Positions 14,538 through 25,141 are shown, counted from the stretch's first letter. The stretch: 64,000 nt of DNA from an uncultured Oscillospiraceae bacterium (GCA_944385415.1 CALWXC010000039.1:1-64000), one strand, 5' to 3'. Numbers and translations are program-made. The notes: a model not told the origin generated them from the letters alone.

Positions 14538-16834
14538 TATGATACGGACAGCTGAATTTTCTCCTCTCCAGCTTGCAGCGCAATGGCATGAATGGGATGC
14601 TGGAAGCTGTCGATAATGGCTTCGGCGATGGGGTCCTCGATCTCCTTCTGAATGGTGCGGCGGAGATTTCTGGCGCCGTATGTGGCGGAATAGGATTTTT
14701 TTGTCAGCCAGGTCATCACATCGTCAGACCAAGTCAGCGCCACACCGCGATCCTCCAGGGCCGTCTTCAATTCACCCAGCATAATGGCGGCAATGGCCTG
14801 GAAGTTCTCCTCCGTCAAACGGTTGAAGCAGATGATCTCATCCACTCGATTGAGGAACTCGGGCCGCAGGAAGTCGCTGAGGGCTTTCATAGCCTTATCG
14901 CGGCTTTGATCGGTCAGTGTCCGGTCAAAGCCCAAGGAACCACCCTTGCGCTCAGAACCGGCATTAGAAGTCATGACAATGATGGTGTTTTCAAAGTTGA
15001 CCACACGCCCCTGGGCGTCGGTAATGCGGCCGTCATCCAGAATTTGCAGCAGGATATTCAGCACATCGGGATGGGCCTTTTCCAACTCATCGAACAGAAT
15101 CACCGAATAGGGCTTGCGGCGGATTTTCTCCGTCAGCTGCCCGGCTTCATCATAGCCTACATAGCCGGGAGGCGAACCGATGATTTTGGAAACCGAGTGC
15201 TTTTCCATATATTCGGACATATCCAGACGAATCAGCGATTCGGTGGAGTCAAAGAGCTGATCGGCCAGACAACGAACCAGCTCCGTCTTACCTACGCCGG
15301 TAGAACCGACAAAAATAAAGGAAACGGGGCGTTTTTTCACTGCAATACCGACACGGCTGCGGCGAATGGCGGCAGAAACGGCGGCAATTGCTTCATCCTG
15401 TCCGATGATACGGGTCTTGAGCCGGTCTTCCAAACTCTTGAGTTGCTCATACTCCTGGGCCTGAATTTTGCTGGCGGGAATCTTGGTCCACAATTCGATG
15501 ATACGGGCCAGATTTTCCATGGTCAGCTGTGGCCGGGGCTGAGCGGCCAGTTCATTGAGTTCGGCTTCCACCTGCAAACACTTGCTGCGCAGGGTCGCCA
15601 ATCGCTCATAGTTTTCCTCTTCAGCCTGCTCGGTCAGCATGGAAATCTCCAGATTCAAATCGTCCCGTTCCTTCCGCAGCTCTCCCATGCGGCTGATGGT
15701 TTTGCTGCGCAGATTTAAATCGGAGCAGGCTTCGTCCAGCAGATCGATGGCTTTGTCAGGCAGGAACCGGTCGGTGATATACCGCTCCGAGAGAATTACC
15801 GTCTGGCGGGCGATCTCCGCCGGAATTTCCACCCCGTGGTACTGCTCATAGTAGTGGGCAATGCCGCGGATGATGGCAATGGCCTCTTCCATGGTGGGCT
15901 CGTTAACTGTCACCGGCTGGAAGCGGCGCTCCAGGGCTGAATCCTTTTCAATATACTTGCGATACTCATTGAATGTGGTGGCGCCGATGACCTGAATTTC
16001 TCCACGGGACAGGGCGGGCTTGAGGATGTTAGCGGCGTTCATGGAGCCTTCCGCATCGCCTGCCCCCACCAGATTATGGACCTCATCAATGACCAGAATG
16101 ATATTGCCGGTCTTTTTGATCTCTTCAATGAGACTCTTCATACGGCTTTCAAACTGACCGCGGAACTGGGTTCCGGCCACCAGGGCCGTTAGATCCAGCA
16201 GGTAAACCTCTTTATCCCGCAGCTTAAAGGGGACATCACCACTGACAATCTTCTGCGCCAGACCCTCGGCAATGGCTGTTTTACCAACGCCAGGCTCACC
16301 GATGAGACAGGGATTGTTCTTCTGACGGCGGTTGAGAATCTGGATGACCCGCTCGGTCTCCACCTGCCGTCCCACAATTTGATCCAGGCCGCCGTCCCGT
16401 GCCTTCTGAGTCAGGTTCAAACAATAGCTGTCCAGGAACTTGCGCTTTTTGTCCCGGCGTCCGGCGGAAGGCTTCTCCTTGGGCTGCTCCGGCTCCACCG
16501 GCTGAGCCAGCTGGTCACCACGCTCGCCGCCGAACAGCTTATTCAGAAACGGGAAAGTGGCTGTACGGCTGTCGGACTCGTCATCCTCTGCCTGGTCTGA
16601 CAGCTCGCTGGGATTTTGTGCGCTGCCCATCATGTGCATCATTTCGTCAGACAGGGTTTCCAAGTCTTCATCCGTGACTCCCATCTGCTTCATAATATCG
16701 TCTACCGGTTTGATGCCCAGCTGTCTGGCGCACTTGAGACAGAGACCATCATTGACCGTTTTGCCATTTTCTATTTTTGTGATAAAAATGACTGCAACAT
16801 TTTTCTTACAGTTGGAACATAAGGTCGGGTGCAT
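14537..16834 (-). CDS. clpE: ClpE/ClpC-type ATP-dependent protease ATPase subunit with N-terminal zinc finger
   Basis: This 765-residue AAA+ unfoldase feeds substrates to ClpP. The N-terminus has a four-cysteine zinc finger (Cys6, Cys9, Cys32, Cys35) as in ClpE, not the Clp_N repeat of ClpC. The first AAA+ module has GEPGVGKT (about 179-186) and [12 protein letters not shown]; a UVR-like coiled coil (about 390-440) follows; the second module has GSTGVGKT and [13 protein letters not shown]. The C-terminus is ClpB-D2-small type. The stop codon shares its last base with the end of an inserted group II intron fragment, so the natural C-terminus may have been altered by a few residues. No CtsR box was recognised upstream. 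Confidence 0.92.
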   Translation of the reverse strand: MHPTLCSNCKKNVAVIFITKIENGKTVNDGLCLKCARQLGIKPVDDIMKQMGVTDEDLETLSDEMMHMMGSAQNPSELSDQAEDDESDSRTATFPFLNKLFGGERGDQLAQPVEPEQPKEKPSAGRRDKKRKFLDSYCLNLTQKARDGGLDQIVGRQVETERVIQILNRRQKNNPCLIGEPGVGKTAIAEGLAQKIVSGDVPFKLRDKEVYLLDLTALVAGTQFRGQFESRMKSLIEEIKKTGNIILVIDEVHNLVGAGDAEGSMNAANILKPALSRGEIQVIGATTFNEYRKYIEKDSALERRFQPVTVNEPTMEEAIAIIRGIAHYYEQYHGVEIPAEIARQTVILSERYITDRFLPDKAIDLLDEACSDLNLRSKTISRMGELRKERDDLNLEISMLTEQAEEENYERLATLRSKCLQVEAELNELAAQPRPQLTMENLARIIELWTKIPASKIQAQEYEQLKSLEDRLKTRIIGQDEAIAAVSAAIRRSRVGIAVKKRPVSFIFVGSTGVGKTELVRCLADQLFDSTESLIRLDMSEYMEKHSVSKIIGSPPGYVGYDEAGQLTEKIRRKPYSVILFDELEKAHPDVLNILLQILDDGRITDAQGRVVNFENTIIVMTSNAGSERKGGSLGFDRTLTDQSRDKAMKALSDFLRPEFLNRVDEIICFNRLTEENFQAIAAIMLGELKTALEDRGVALTWSDDVMTWLTKKSYSATYGARNLRRTIQKEIEDPIAEAIIDSFQHPIHAIALQAGEEKIQLSVS

Positions 16835-16870
16835 ATTACTATCTCCTTATTGAAGGATTCCATGGTTCAT

Positions 16871-16898
16871 ACTATACTACGGCTGCTCAAAAATGCAA
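16871..16898 (-). promoter_or_regulatory. Promoter of the clpE-like gene
   Basis: Minus-strand TTGCAT (16893-16898) and TATAGT (16871-16876) are 16 bases apart; AAGGAG precedes the start codon. Confidence 0.6.
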
Positions 16899-16905
16899 TG
16901 AAATT

Positions 16906-18087
16906 TTACGGCAGGAACAGCGACGCATGGTTCGCCGCCACCAGAACAGCCGTTCCATCCTCCCGCATGAGGACCTGGGTGACCCCCAGGATGTCATCGG
17001 TTTGCGCGTAGAGCTGCAGGTCGGATGTGTAAATTTGCAGCTCCGAAGCTGTTAAAACAGCCACATAATCCCCGGCAGCCGACAGGTGCAGGACCTCCTG
17101 ACCCAAAGCAAGACTGCTCCGCTCCTGTCCATCGTAGTCTACCGTTTTCAGAACATATTGGGAGCCGGTCTGGTAGGGATTCAATGCCAATGCCAAAAAG
17201 CCGTCGCCGTTGATATCATATTTCATCAGGTGTTCTCCATTGTATCCATAGGTGCCATAGATTTCCCCAGTGGTACGCAGCAGCTGCAAGCTGGTCTCCC
17301 CTACGGCACAGAGATACCGATCCTGCAAATAGTCCAGTTCATAGATCAGCTGATTGCCCAACGCAATCTGCACCAGCTCCTGGTCCTCCACCGTAGGGTC
17401 CAGCAGCAGCAGACTACTGGTAAATGCGCCCTGATCCTGCCCCAGCGCAATCGCTGCCAGTTGGGTGCCGCCGTTATTTACTGCGCAGAGCGGCAAATAC
17501 TGGGCGGACGAATACCATTTGAATCGCTCCTGCGTCTGGTTGTCCATCATGGTCAACATGGTGCGGTAGCCGTCGGTACCGCTGGCAAAGACCATATCGC
17601 CGTTGGCAGACAAATCCACATCGAGAATGGCATGGTCCAGCGCTCGGTTCAGGTGTTCTTCCCCGTTGCGTACAGCACAGAGAGTTGTGCCGCCAATATC
17701 CCATGCTGCGGCGTAATTTCCCGCCACATTCACATTGGGATTCTCCATAGCAGCGCTCACATCTGTTAAGGGGCTGCCGGTTTCATCATAGAGCATGAGG
17801 CCGCTGCTGGTGGCAACCAACAGACCGTTTTCATAAACCGCATAGACATTGCTATCATAGGCCGGAAATTGGTAATTGCCGTAGGTCCCATCCGGTTCCA
17901 CGCCCATATATGTCACCCAGCGCCGAAAACGGTCAAAGTTCAGGTCCCGCCAAAACAAAGCCAAGGCCAGGGCTGCCAGCACAACGACGGTCACAATGAT
18001 CAGCCACCGCAGACGCCGGCGAAACCGTCGCCGCCGGAACCGATCCGGGTGGAGCGGGGTGACTTTGGAGGTATCCCACTCAGACAT
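16906..18087 (-). CDS. DUF5711 family membrane-anchored beta-propeller protein
   Basis: This 393-residue protein has a basic N-terminus (RRRRFRRRLRW), one transmembrane helix (about 27-46) and a long outer domain of repeated beta-rich units with DYD/GNY turns, as in DUF5711. The family is common in Oscillospiraceae and has no known function; a propeller scaffold or sensor is likely. It is the last gene of the leftward ecfA1-ecfA2-ecfT-truA unit and its start overlaps the end of truA by eight bases. Confidence 0.85.
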   Translation of the reverse strand: MSEWDTSKVTPLHPDRFRRRRFRRRLRWLIIVTVVVLAALALALFWRDLNFDRFRRWVTYMGVEPDGTYGNYQFPAYDSNVYAVYENGLLVATSSGLMLYDETGSPLTDVSAAMENPNVNVAGNYAAAWDIGGTTLCAVRNGEEHLNRALDHAILDVDLSANGDMVFASGTDGYRTMLTMMDNQTQERFKWYSSAQYLPLCAVNNGGTQLAAIALGQDQGAFTSSLLLLDPTVEDQELVQIALGNQLIYELDYLQDRYLCAVGETSLQLLRTTGEIYGTYGYNGEHLMKYDINGDGFLALALNPYQTGSQYVLKTVDYDGQERSSLALGQEVLHLSAAGDYVAVLTASELQIYTSDLQLYAQTDDILGVTQVLMREDGTAVLVAANHASLFLP

Positions 18088-18841
18088 GGAATTTCACCTG
18101 CCCGTCATCGTACCACAGATGGGTCATATAGAGACCGCCCGGCGGCACAGTTGGCCCGGCGGCGGTTCGGTCTCCCCGTTCCAGCAGCGCACCGATTTCC
18201 TCCGGGGCAATTTTACCCTCGGCGCAATAGACCACAGTACCAGCCATGGCACGGGCCATATTGTAGAGAAAACCGTCAGCACAGACCCGCAGATAAATCA
18301 GGTCTCCCTGCCGCTCCACATCGTAATAGTACACAGTACGGACCGTGGTTTTGGTCACTGTACCCACGCTGCGGACGGCTGCAAAATCATGGGTGCCTAC
18401 AAACTGGGATGCAGCCTGCTGCATAATGGTTTCATCCAAATGCTTGGGATAAAACCAGGCCCGGTTGACATAGAAGGGGTCACCGATACGGGAATTGTAG
18501 ATTAGATAGGTGTATTCCTTCCGAACACAGGAGCCGATGGCATTAAAACCGTTGTGAACCTCCATGGCATCTGTCACCACGATGTCCTCCGGTAAATGGG
18601 TGTTGAGGGCATAGGGCAGCCGGTCTACCGGAATGCGGGAGGTGGTGCGGAAGTTGGCCACATACCGTTTGGCATGGACACCGGCATCGGTGCGGCCGCA
18701 TCCGGTCATCTTGACCTTGTGGCCCACCACTGCCGCCGTGGCCTTTTCCATAGTCTCCCCAACGGTAATGTCGTTTTTCTGCACCTGCCAGCCGTGATAG
18801 GCCGTGCCCAGATAAGTCAAAAATAATGCGATATTTCGCAT
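18080..18841 (-). CDS. truA: tRNA pseudouridine synthase A
   Basis: This 253-residue enzyme converts U38-U40 of tRNA anticodon stems to pseudouridine. The catalytic aspartate is in GCGRTDAGVHA (about 50-60), followed by typical FxxxxxxxYxY and DGFLYNMARAMAGT motifs. The start at 18841 has GGAGG nine bases upstream. It follows ecfT, a gene order seen in many Bacillota where the ECF module and truA are joined. Confidence 0.96.
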   Translation of the reverse strand: MRNIALFLTYLGTAYHGWQVQKNDITVGETMEKATAAVVGHKVKMTGCGRTDAGVHAKRYVANFRTTSRIPVDRLPYALNTHLPEDIVVTDAMEVHNGFNAIGSCVRKEYTYLIYNSRIGDPFYVNRAWFYPKHLDETIMQQAASQFVGTHDFAAVRSVGTVTKTTVRTVYYYDVERQGDLIYLRVCADGFLYNMARAMAGTVVYCAEGKIAPEEIGALLERGDRTAAGPTVPPGGLYMTHLWYDDGQVKFHV

Positions 18842-18864
18842 ATACGGTTTCCTCCAGGAATAAA

Positions 18865-19668
18865 TCAGATTCCCACTACGCGCAGAACGATCATGGCCGC
18901 CACCAACAGAACCCCGAGCACCAAGGTGATATAGTCCCGCCCAGCGAAACGCAGCCGTTTCATGCGGGTCCGGCCTTTGCCGCCCTGATAGCAGCGGCAC
19001 TCCATGGCCACCGCCAGTTCGTCGGCGCGGCGCAGAGCACTGACGAACAGCGGTACCAGAATGGGAATCAGCGCCTTGGCCCGCTGCAAAATGCTGCCAG
19101 TCTCAAAATCGGCGCCCCGAGCCTTCTGGGCCGACATGATCTTGTCGGTTTCCTCAATCAGGGTGGGGATAAACCGCAGGGCAATGCTCATCATCATGGC
19201 CAGTTCATGGACTGGGACTTTGATGCGCTTGAGGGGGTTCAGAAGCAGCTCCAGACCATCGGTAAGGGCGATGGGCGATGTGGTATAGGTCAGCATAAAC
19301 GTGCCGGTAATCAGCATCAGAATCCGCCAAATCATAAAGAGGGCGCTGAAAATGCCCTCCTGGGTGATGGTGAGGACCCAAAATTTGACCACAGGAGTAC
19401 CAGGTGTATAAAACAGGTTCAGAAGGCCAGTCAGGCAGATGATGACCACCAGGGGCTTCAGACCCTTAAGAATGGTACGAGGCGGGATTCTGGACAACCC
19501 CACCGCAACACCGAGAAACAGGAAGACTGTGAGGTAAGCAATGGGACCCTCTGCCGTAAACAGCGCCACAATGAACAAAATCACCATCAACAGCTTTGTG
19601 CGGGGGTCCAGCCGGTGCACCACAGTGCTGCCGGGAAAATATTGTCCCAGAGTGATATCTTTCAGCAC
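18865..19668 (-). CDS. ecfT: Energy-coupling factor transporter transmembrane protein EcfT
   Basis: This 267-residue protein is the membrane scaffold that couples the EcfA ATPases to vitamin-binding S components. It has five to six hydrophobic helices and two conserved coupling-helix motifs of the form A-R-G (AQKARGADFETGS at about 161-173 and ECRCYQGGKGRTRMK at about 224-238). No S component is encoded in the window, so it is the general type that serves several S proteins elsewhere. The order ecfA1-ecfA2-ecfT is standard. Confidence 0.95.
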   Translation of the reverse strand: MLKDITLGQYFPGSTVVHRLDPRTKLLMVILFIVALFTAEGPIAYLTVFLFLGVAVGLSRIPPRTILKGLKPLVVIICLTGLLNLFYTPGTPVVKFWVLTITQEGIFSALFMIWRILMLITGTFMLTYTTSPIALTDGLELLLNPLKRIKVPVHELAMMMSIALRFIPTLIEETDKIMSAQKARGADFETGSILQRAKALIPILVPLFVSALRRADELAVAMECRCYQGGKGRTRMKRLRFAGRDYITLVLGVLLVAAMIVLRVVGI

Positions 19669-19669
19669 C

Positions 19670-20527
19670 TTATGCCCCTCCCCTCAAAGCCTCAAGGGCT
19701 GCTACAGCCTGTTCTACCGTGTACACGCTGGGGTCCACGTCAAAGCCCAATTCCTGTAGACGGTGAAAAATGGTCGTGACCACCGGCACATCCAATCCCA
19801 TTTCCGTCAGTTCCTGCGCATGGGCAAAAATCTCCCTGGGCGTGCCGGTCATGGCCACTGTGCCGTGATTCATCACATACAGCCGGTCCACATTGGCGGC
19901 TACCTCTTCCATGGAATGGCTGACCATGAGAATTGTAGCATTTTGAGCCCGCTGATAATCGCGAATATTCTGCAAAACAATTTCTCTTGCATTGGGGTCC
20001 AGGCCGGCCGTGGGCTCGTCCAGGATCAATACATCCGGCTCCATGGCAATGACACCGGCAATGGCCACCCGACGTTTCTGACCGCCGGACAAATCAAAGG
20101 GAGAACGATCCAGATCGGACTCCTCCAGACCAACAAATCCAGCAGCACGCAGAACCCGACGGCGCACTTCCTCTTCATCCAGTCCCATATTCTTGGGGCC
20201 AAAAGCGATATCGGCAAATACCGTTTCCTCAAAAAGCTGGTATTCTGGGTATTGAAATACCAACCCTACTTTGAAGCGAATCTGATGAGTGAACTGCTTG
20301 TCCTTCCAGATATCCTCTCCACGGAACAAAACCTGGCCACTGGAGGGCCGCAGCAGACCATCCAGATGTTGAATAAATGTGGACTTGCCGGAGCCTGTAT
20401 GGCCAATCAGACCGATAAATTCCCCTGGATTGGCGTAAAAATCCACCGATTGCAGGGCGTGCCGTTCAAAGGGCGTGCCAACACCGTAGGCATGGCACAG
20501 CTGTTTTGTTTCAATAATGGGCTCCAC
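19670..20527 (-). CDS. ecfA2: Energy-coupling factor transporter ATPase EcfA2
   Basis: This 285-residue ATPase has Walker A GHTGSGKST (about 42-50), the Q-loop VFQYPEYQLFEETV typical of EcfA2, signature LSGGQKRR and Walker B LILDEPTAGLDP. It pairs with EcfA1 to power vitamin uptake. It begins three bases after the ecfA1 stop and ends one base before ecfT. Confidence 0.95.
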   Translation of the reverse strand: MEPIIETKQLCHAYGVGTPFERHALQSVDFYANPGEFIGLIGHTGSGKSTFIQHLDGLLRPSSGQVLFRGEDIWKDKQFTHQIRFKVGLVFQYPEYQLFEETVFADIAFGPKNMGLDEEEVRRRVLRAAGFVGLEESDLDRSPFDLSGGQKRRVAIAGVIAMEPDVLILDEPTAGLDPNAREIVLQNIRDYQRAQNATILMVSHSMEEVAANVDRLYVMNHGTVAMTGTPREIFAHAQELTEMGLDVPVVTTIFHRLQELGFDVDPSVYTVEQAVAALEALRGGA

Positions 20528-20530
20528 GTC

Positions 20531-21400
20531 TCACTTCTCCTTCGATGCCGTACCGGCTCCAAAGGCCCGGTAAATGGCCTGTACGCATTCCTCCACCGAC
20601 AGGGCATCCAGCGGCACATCCACGCCTTGCTGCTGCAGGGCGTACAGTAGTTGGGTTGTCTCCGGTACAGTCAGCTGGGCCGACTGGAGCAGCTCTACCT
20701 GGGAAAAGACCTGCCGTGGTGTACCGTCGGCCAGGATTTTGCCGCCGCTCATGACAATAACCCGGTCGGCGTCCACGGCTTCCCGCATATGGTGGGTAAT
20801 TAGAATCACGGTAATATCCCGTTCCCGGTTGAGACGGTGCACCGTCTCCAATACTTCCCGCCGTCCCTGGGGGTCCAGCATGGCCGTGGGTTCGTCCAGC
20901 ACAATGCATTTGGGCAGCATGGCAATGACACCGGCAATGGCCACCCGCTGCTTTTGGCCGCCGGACAACAGATGGGGTGCATGCTTTCGAAATTCGTACA
21001 TACCCACCATACGCAATGCTTCGTCCACCCGACGCCGGATTTCTTCCGGTTCTACGCCCAGATTCTCCGGTGCAAAGGCCACATCCTCCTCTACGACGTT
21101 GGAGACAATCTGATTGTCGGGATTCTGAAACACCATACCCACGGCCCGCCGGATGGCGATGAGTTCTTCTTCCACCGTGGTGTCCTTTCCATAGACCCAC
21201 ACCTTGCCGCCACTGGGCAGCAAAATGGCGTTAAAGTGCTTGGCCAGGGTGGATTTGCCGCAGCCGTTGTGTCCCAGAATGGCCACAAAGCTGCCCTGCT
21301 CAATATTCAAATCCAGACCAGAAAAGACCTCCGTCTCTCGTGTGTCCTCTTGCTTCGGGTAGCGGTACGTCAGGTTGTCCACGCGGATTGCTTGTTCCAT
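20531..21400 (-). CDS. ecfA1: Energy-coupling factor transporter ATPase EcfA1
   Basis: This 289-residue ATPase shows Walker A GHNGCGKST (about 40-48), Q-loop VFQNPDNQIVSNVVEEDVAFAPENLG typical of EcfA1, signature LSGGQKQR and Walker B IVLDEPTAMLDP. It forms the nucleotide-binding pair with EcfA2. The ATG at 21400 is preferred to an in-frame GTG at 21436 that lies within the end of the preceding methyltransferase gene. Confidence 0.95.
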   Translation of the reverse strand: MEQAIRVDNLTYRYPKQEDTRETEVFSGLDLNIEQGSFVAILGHNGCGKSTLAKHFNAILLPSGGKVWVYGKDTTVEEELIAIRRAVGMVFQNPDNQIVSNVVEEDVAFAPENLGVEPEEIRRRVDEALRMVGMYEFRKHAPHLLSGGQKQRVAIAGVIAMLPKCIVLDEPTAMLDPQGRREVLETVHRLNRERDITVILITHHMREAVDADRVIVMSGGKILADGTPRQVFSQVELLQSAQLTVPETTQLLYALQQQGVDVPLDALSVEECVQAIYRAFGAGTASKEK

Positions 21401-21420
21401 AGGCTTCGTTCTCTTTTCTT

Positions 21421-22284
21421 TCAATCTTTGGTCCACCGGCCTGTGGCGCCGCAGGGCAGCGTCAGCCCTGTGTCCGTAACAGGCAAGCCCAGCTCGTCAC
21501 ATTCCGTATGACCGCCGTATTTGGACGACACAATGGTGTCCAGTAGATAGCCCAGAACCGACGGGGCCAGACCGGTTGTATAGGAATTAATGATGAAGAA
21601 GGCTGGGTCATCGGACAGCACACCGGATACCAGCTGTAAGAAAGGATAGAGATCCTTCTCCAGCTTCCAGATTTCTCCGGAGGGACCGCGGCCGTAGGAA
21701 GGCGGGTCCATAATGATGGCATCATATCGGCGTCCACGGCGGATTTCCCGCTCTACAAATTTAGCACAGTCATCCACAATCCACCGGATGGGCGCACTCT
21801 CCAGTCCTGAGGACTTGGCATTCTCCTTGGCCCAGGCAACCATGCCCTTGGCAGCATCCACATGGCAAACCGAGGCACCGGCAGCAGCGGCGGCCAAGGT
21901 GGCGCCGCCGGTATAGGCGAACAGATTCAGCACATTGAGGGGCCGCCCAGCCTTGCCAATCTGTTTCTGAATGAAATCCCAGTTGGCCGCCTGTTCCGGG
22001 AAGACGCCGGTATGCTTGAAGTTCATAGGCTTGACGTTGAATGTCAATGTCCCGTAACGTACTTGCCAACGCTCCGGCAAGCGGTTGGCATTCCATTTGC
22101 CACCGCCGCTGTTGCTTCTGGCGTATCGGGCGTCGTAGTGTTTCCACAAAGGATTTTTCTTCGGCGTATTCCAGATCACCTGGGGGTCGGGGCGAACCAA
22201 GGTAAATTTCCCCCAGCGTTCCAGCTTTTCACCGTCCGAGGTATCAATGACCTCATAATCCTTCCAATTTTCCGCTCTCCACAT
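21421..22284 (-). CDS. Class I SAM-dependent methyltransferase (RlmI-like, COG1092)
   Basis: This 287-residue protein has a SAM-binding Rossmann core: VLNLFAYTGGATLAAAAAGASVCHVDAAKG (about 117-146) and the DPPSYGRGP motif (about 190-198). This combination is shared with the RlmI/RlmK 23S rRNA cytosine methyltransferase group, but the N-terminal PUA domain is short or absent. Its likely substrate is RNA. It starts the transcription unit with the ECF genes or is read with the PBP gene 30 bases upstream. Confidence 0.85.
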   Translation of the reverse strand: MWRAENWKDYEVIDTSDGEKLERWGKFTLVRPDPQVIWNTPKKNPLWKHYDARYARSNSGGGKWNANRLPERWQVRYGTLTFNVKPMNFKHTGVFPEQAANWDFIQKQIGKAGRPLNVLNLFAYTGGATLAAAAAGASVCHVDAAKGMVAWAKENAKSSGLESAPIRWIVDDCAKFVEREIRRGRRYDAIIMDPPSYGRGPSGEIWKLEKDLYPFLQLVSGVLSDDPAFFIINSYTTGLAPSVLGYLLDTIVSSKYGGHTECDELGLPVTDTGLTLPCGATGRWTKD

Positions 22285-22314
22285 GGAAAATTCCTCACTC
22301 TGTCTATAGTATCA

Positions 22315-24945
22315 TTAATCGTCGGGGACCACGCCGCCGTTGGCCGGGTCCTCCCAACCGTGGTACGGCGGATCTGTTGTACCGTCTTCCCCATCAGGCG
22401 TTTCCGGGTTCGGGTCGATGGGCTGGTTGGGATCCACAGGAGCGTTGGGGTCCACCGGCTGGTTGGGGTCTGTAGGGTTCATTGGATCCGTTGGATTTGT
22501 CGGGTCCTCCGGTATCTCCGGCTCTTCCGGCGGCAGGCTCTCCTCCGTATGCACTGTGCACGTCTGTCCCATGCTGGTGCCAGTCGGGCTGAGCGCCGGA
22601 TAATAGCCGCTGGGAATAGAGCCACTGTAAATGGCATACTGCTGATCGGCCACTGTGATGCCGGATATGGGGAAACTGCGGTTCAAGTTCAGCAACGCAA
22701 CCGTATGGGTACCGTTACCCTCTACTTGACTACAGTATTCATTGGCTACCTGGTTCGTTTCATCGCACAGTTCCACATAGGTGTGTACATCGCAGTATTC
22801 CGTCGGCGCGTCATCCATAGCCAAGGAGCCTTTCACGATACGGGAACCGCGCGGGTCGCTCTTACAGGCGTCGGTGGCCAGCAAGCCGCTGTCGCGACAG
22901 TACCACACCTCCACCACATCCGTGGGCTGCTGGAAGGTTGCCGACGGCAGTTCCGCATGGACCTGAGCCATTACCTTTTGCCAGAGATACGCGGCAGGGT
23001 TGGTGGAGGAGTCGGTCAGATTGACCTCCTCCGGCACATCGTAGCCGCACCAGACGGCGGCGGAGTAGTAAGGCGTATAACCGCAGAACCAGCGGTCGAA
23101 ATCGCTGGTGGTGGTACCGGTTTTACCGGCTACCGCCATATTTTCGATTTGGGCCGGGGAACCGGTGCCGTGCTCCACGGCGTATTGCAGCATGTCGGTC
23201 ATATACCACGCCGCTTTGGTGCTGACCGCTGTAACCGTATCCTGGGTGTTGTTGAGCACCGTCTCTTCCCGATTGTCCACCATTCTGGTTACTTTGGTAT
23301 AGGTGCGCGGTTCCCGGTATACGCCGCCATTGGCGTAAGTGGCGTATCCTGCTGCCATATCCTCAATGGTGACGCCGTGGGTCAGACCGCCCATGGCCAG
23401 AGGTGCCAGGTTGACATCGGAATACGTCTTGCCGCCGATGACCTCCTGCTCCACCAGCGTATCCATACCCAGCTTCTCCACGGCAAACTGATAGCTGTAG
23501 GCCGGTGTCAGGTCTGCCAGGACTTTGACAGCCACCGTGTTGGTGGACATGCTGATGGCGGAGCGAATGGTTATCAGACCGGAATAGCTGCGGTTGGTAT
23601 TCTTGGGCCAGGCGCCGCCCTCAAAAGAATAGGGCGTATCGTCATATACGGTGGCTGGGGTGATAATACCCTTGTCAAAAGCTGGACCATACACAGTCAA
23701 GGGTTTGATGGTGGAGCCAGGCGACAGCAGGGCCTGGGTGGCACGGTTGAAAGTCAAACTGCCGGTTTTCTCACCGACGCCGCCGGAAACAGCCACCAGA
23801 TCACCGGTTTTATTGTCAATGATGGCGATGCCCGATTGCAGCTGCTGGGCACTGTCGGTTTTTGGGATGTTCTCCAGATTCTCATATACCTCGTCCACCA
23901 CCGACTGGACATCCGGGTTCATGGTGCAGTAGATGGAGAGACCGCCGGAGCGCACCACCTGCTCCGCGATTTCCTCCGTATAGTTGTATGTTTTGCACAG
24001 GTCTTCCGTCACATCACGGATTACCTGGTCCACGAAATAAGAATAATACTCGCTGTCATCGTCGTAGCCTTCTGTCTCCTGGCCGCTGGAGTTGATAAAC
24101 ACCATCTCCTGGTTGACAGCTTCCCGGTAGGCTTCTTCTGTCAGAATGTAGCCCTGGTCGTACATCTCCCACAGAATCGTCAGCTGCCGCTCCCGGTTGG
24201 CTTCCGGGTTGATATACGGATCATAATAGGACGGATTCTTGGTAATGCCGATCAAACTGGCACACTCGGCCGTGGTCAGCTCCGACACATCCTTGCCGAA
24301 GTAGACACGGGCGGCGCTTTGAACGCCGTAACAGCCTTCGCCCAAATAGATGGTGTTGAGGTACCAAGTCATGATCTCCTGCTTGGAATGGTCTTTTTCA
24401 AATTCCAGGGCGCTGACGATTTCCAGCAATTTTCTGCGGACGGTCACCTCATCCCGTTCGGTGAGGTTTTTGATCAGCTGCTGGGTAATGGTGGACGCGC
24501 CATAGGTGGAGTCGCCGCCAAGAAACATATTGGCGCTGGCGCTGGCGGTGCGCAACCAGTCCACACCTTGGTGCTCTTCGAACCGTTTATCTTCAATGGC
24601 AATGGCAGCATTGACCAAATCTCTGGGAATCTTGTCGTAGGTGACCCAGGTACGGTTCTCCTTGCCGTAGAGCCGCTGCAGCTCTACCGCCTCTCCTGTA
24701 TCGGGGTCAGTATAATAGATGACACTGGTCTGATCCAGTGTAAAGTTTTCCAGGGGGACATCGGACTGCGGAATCAGAACCTCCTGAACGTATTTTGCAA
24801 AAATACAACCGAAGATCAATCCTGTCAGCAGACCCACCAGCAGCAGTGTACCCAGAATTTTGCCTAAAACGGCAAAAAATTTGCCGATGGCACCAAAAAT
24901 CCGGCGGACGGCCGAAGGCTTGTGCATCTCGGGATTGGACGCCAT
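22315..24945 (-). CDS. Bifunctional penicillin-binding protein 1A (transglycosylase/transpeptidase)
   Basis: This 876-residue class A PBP polymerises and cross-links peptidoglycan outside the membrane. A short basic tail and one transmembrane helix (about 15-42) are followed by a GT51 domain (EDKRFEEHQGVDW at about 117-129, STITQQLIKN, and the YLNTIYLGEGCYGVQSAA box) and a transpeptidase domain with SPGSTIKP (active-site Ser near 414), SMSTN and KTGT. The C-terminal tail (about 795-876) is a low-complexity stretch built on repeated NPTDP/DPNQP units, probably a flexible wall-spanning linker. Length and motif order are normal. Confidence 0.95.
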   Translation of the reverse strand: MASNPEMHKPSAVRRIFGAIGKFFAVLGKILGTLLLVGLLTGLIFGCIFAKYVQEVLIPQSDVPLENFTLDQTSVIYYTDPDTGEAVELQRLYGKENRTWVTYDKIPRDLVNAAIAIEDKRFEEHQGVDWLRTASASANMFLGGDSTYGASTITQQLIKNLTERDEVTVRRKLLEIVSALEFEKDHSKQEIMTWYLNTIYLGEGCYGVQSAARVYFGKDVSELTTAECASLIGITKNPSYYDPYINPEANRERQLTILWEMYDQGYILTEEAYREAVNQEMVFINSSGQETEGYDDDSEYYSYFVDQVIRDVTEDLCKTYNYTEEIAEQVVRSGGLSIYCTMNPDVQSVVDEVYENLENIPKTDSAQQLQSGIAIIDNKTGDLVAVSGGVGEKTGSLTFNRATQALLSPGSTIKPLTVYGPAFDKGIITPATVYDDTPYSFEGGAWPKNTNRSYSGLITIRSAISMSTNTVAVKVLADLTPAYSYQFAVEKLGMDTLVEQEVIGGKTYSDVNLAPLAMGGLTHGVTIEDMAAGYATYANGGVYREPRTYTKVTRMVDNREETVLNNTQDTVTAVSTKAAWYMTDMLQYAVEHGTGSPAQIENMAVAGKTGTTTSDFDRWFCGYTPYYSAAVWCGYDVPEEVNLTDSSTNPAAYLWQKVMAQVHAELPSATFQQPTDVVEVWYCRDSGLLATDACKSDPRGSRIVKGSLAMDDAPTEYCDVHTYVELCDETNQVANEYCSQVEGNGTHTVALLNLNRSFPISGITVADQQYAIYSGSIPSGYYPALSPTGTSMGQTCTVHTEESLPPEEPEIPEDPTNPTDPMNPTDPNQPVDPNAPVDPNQPIDPNPETPDGEDGTTDPPYHGWEDPANGGVVPDD

Positions 24946-25091
24946 AAAAGCACCTCCAAAGTTCTCTTTTTATGGGATAAACAGAAAAACATCCTGTATT
25001 TCAGACGTATTTCTTCATCGGAAAGCCATACGGTTCCAGCGTATGACTTATTATATCACATCTGTCAAATTCTTGTGTTACAAAATTTTTA

Positions 25092-25109
25092 CGGTGATAG
25101 AAATCACCG
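25092..25109 (+). other. Short palindrome upstream of the exported protein gene
   Basis: CGGTGAT-N4-ATCACCG is a perfect 7-bp dyad 33 bases before the start codon. It could be an operator or a small leader hairpin; I cannot tell which. Confidence 0.35.
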
Positions 25110-25141
25110 GCATGGGATACACTGTCCATGAGGTGATCGAC

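Noticed and set aside
14573-15718. A 381-codon frame antisense to clpE.
   Set aside because: Fully inside the AAA+ gene on the other strand with no support of its own.
21862-24867. A 1001-codon open frame on the plus strand opposite the PBP1A gene.
   Set aside because: It lies wholly antisense to a gene with all expected motifs, has no ribosome-binding site or family pattern, and its openness follows from the codon bias of the true strand.
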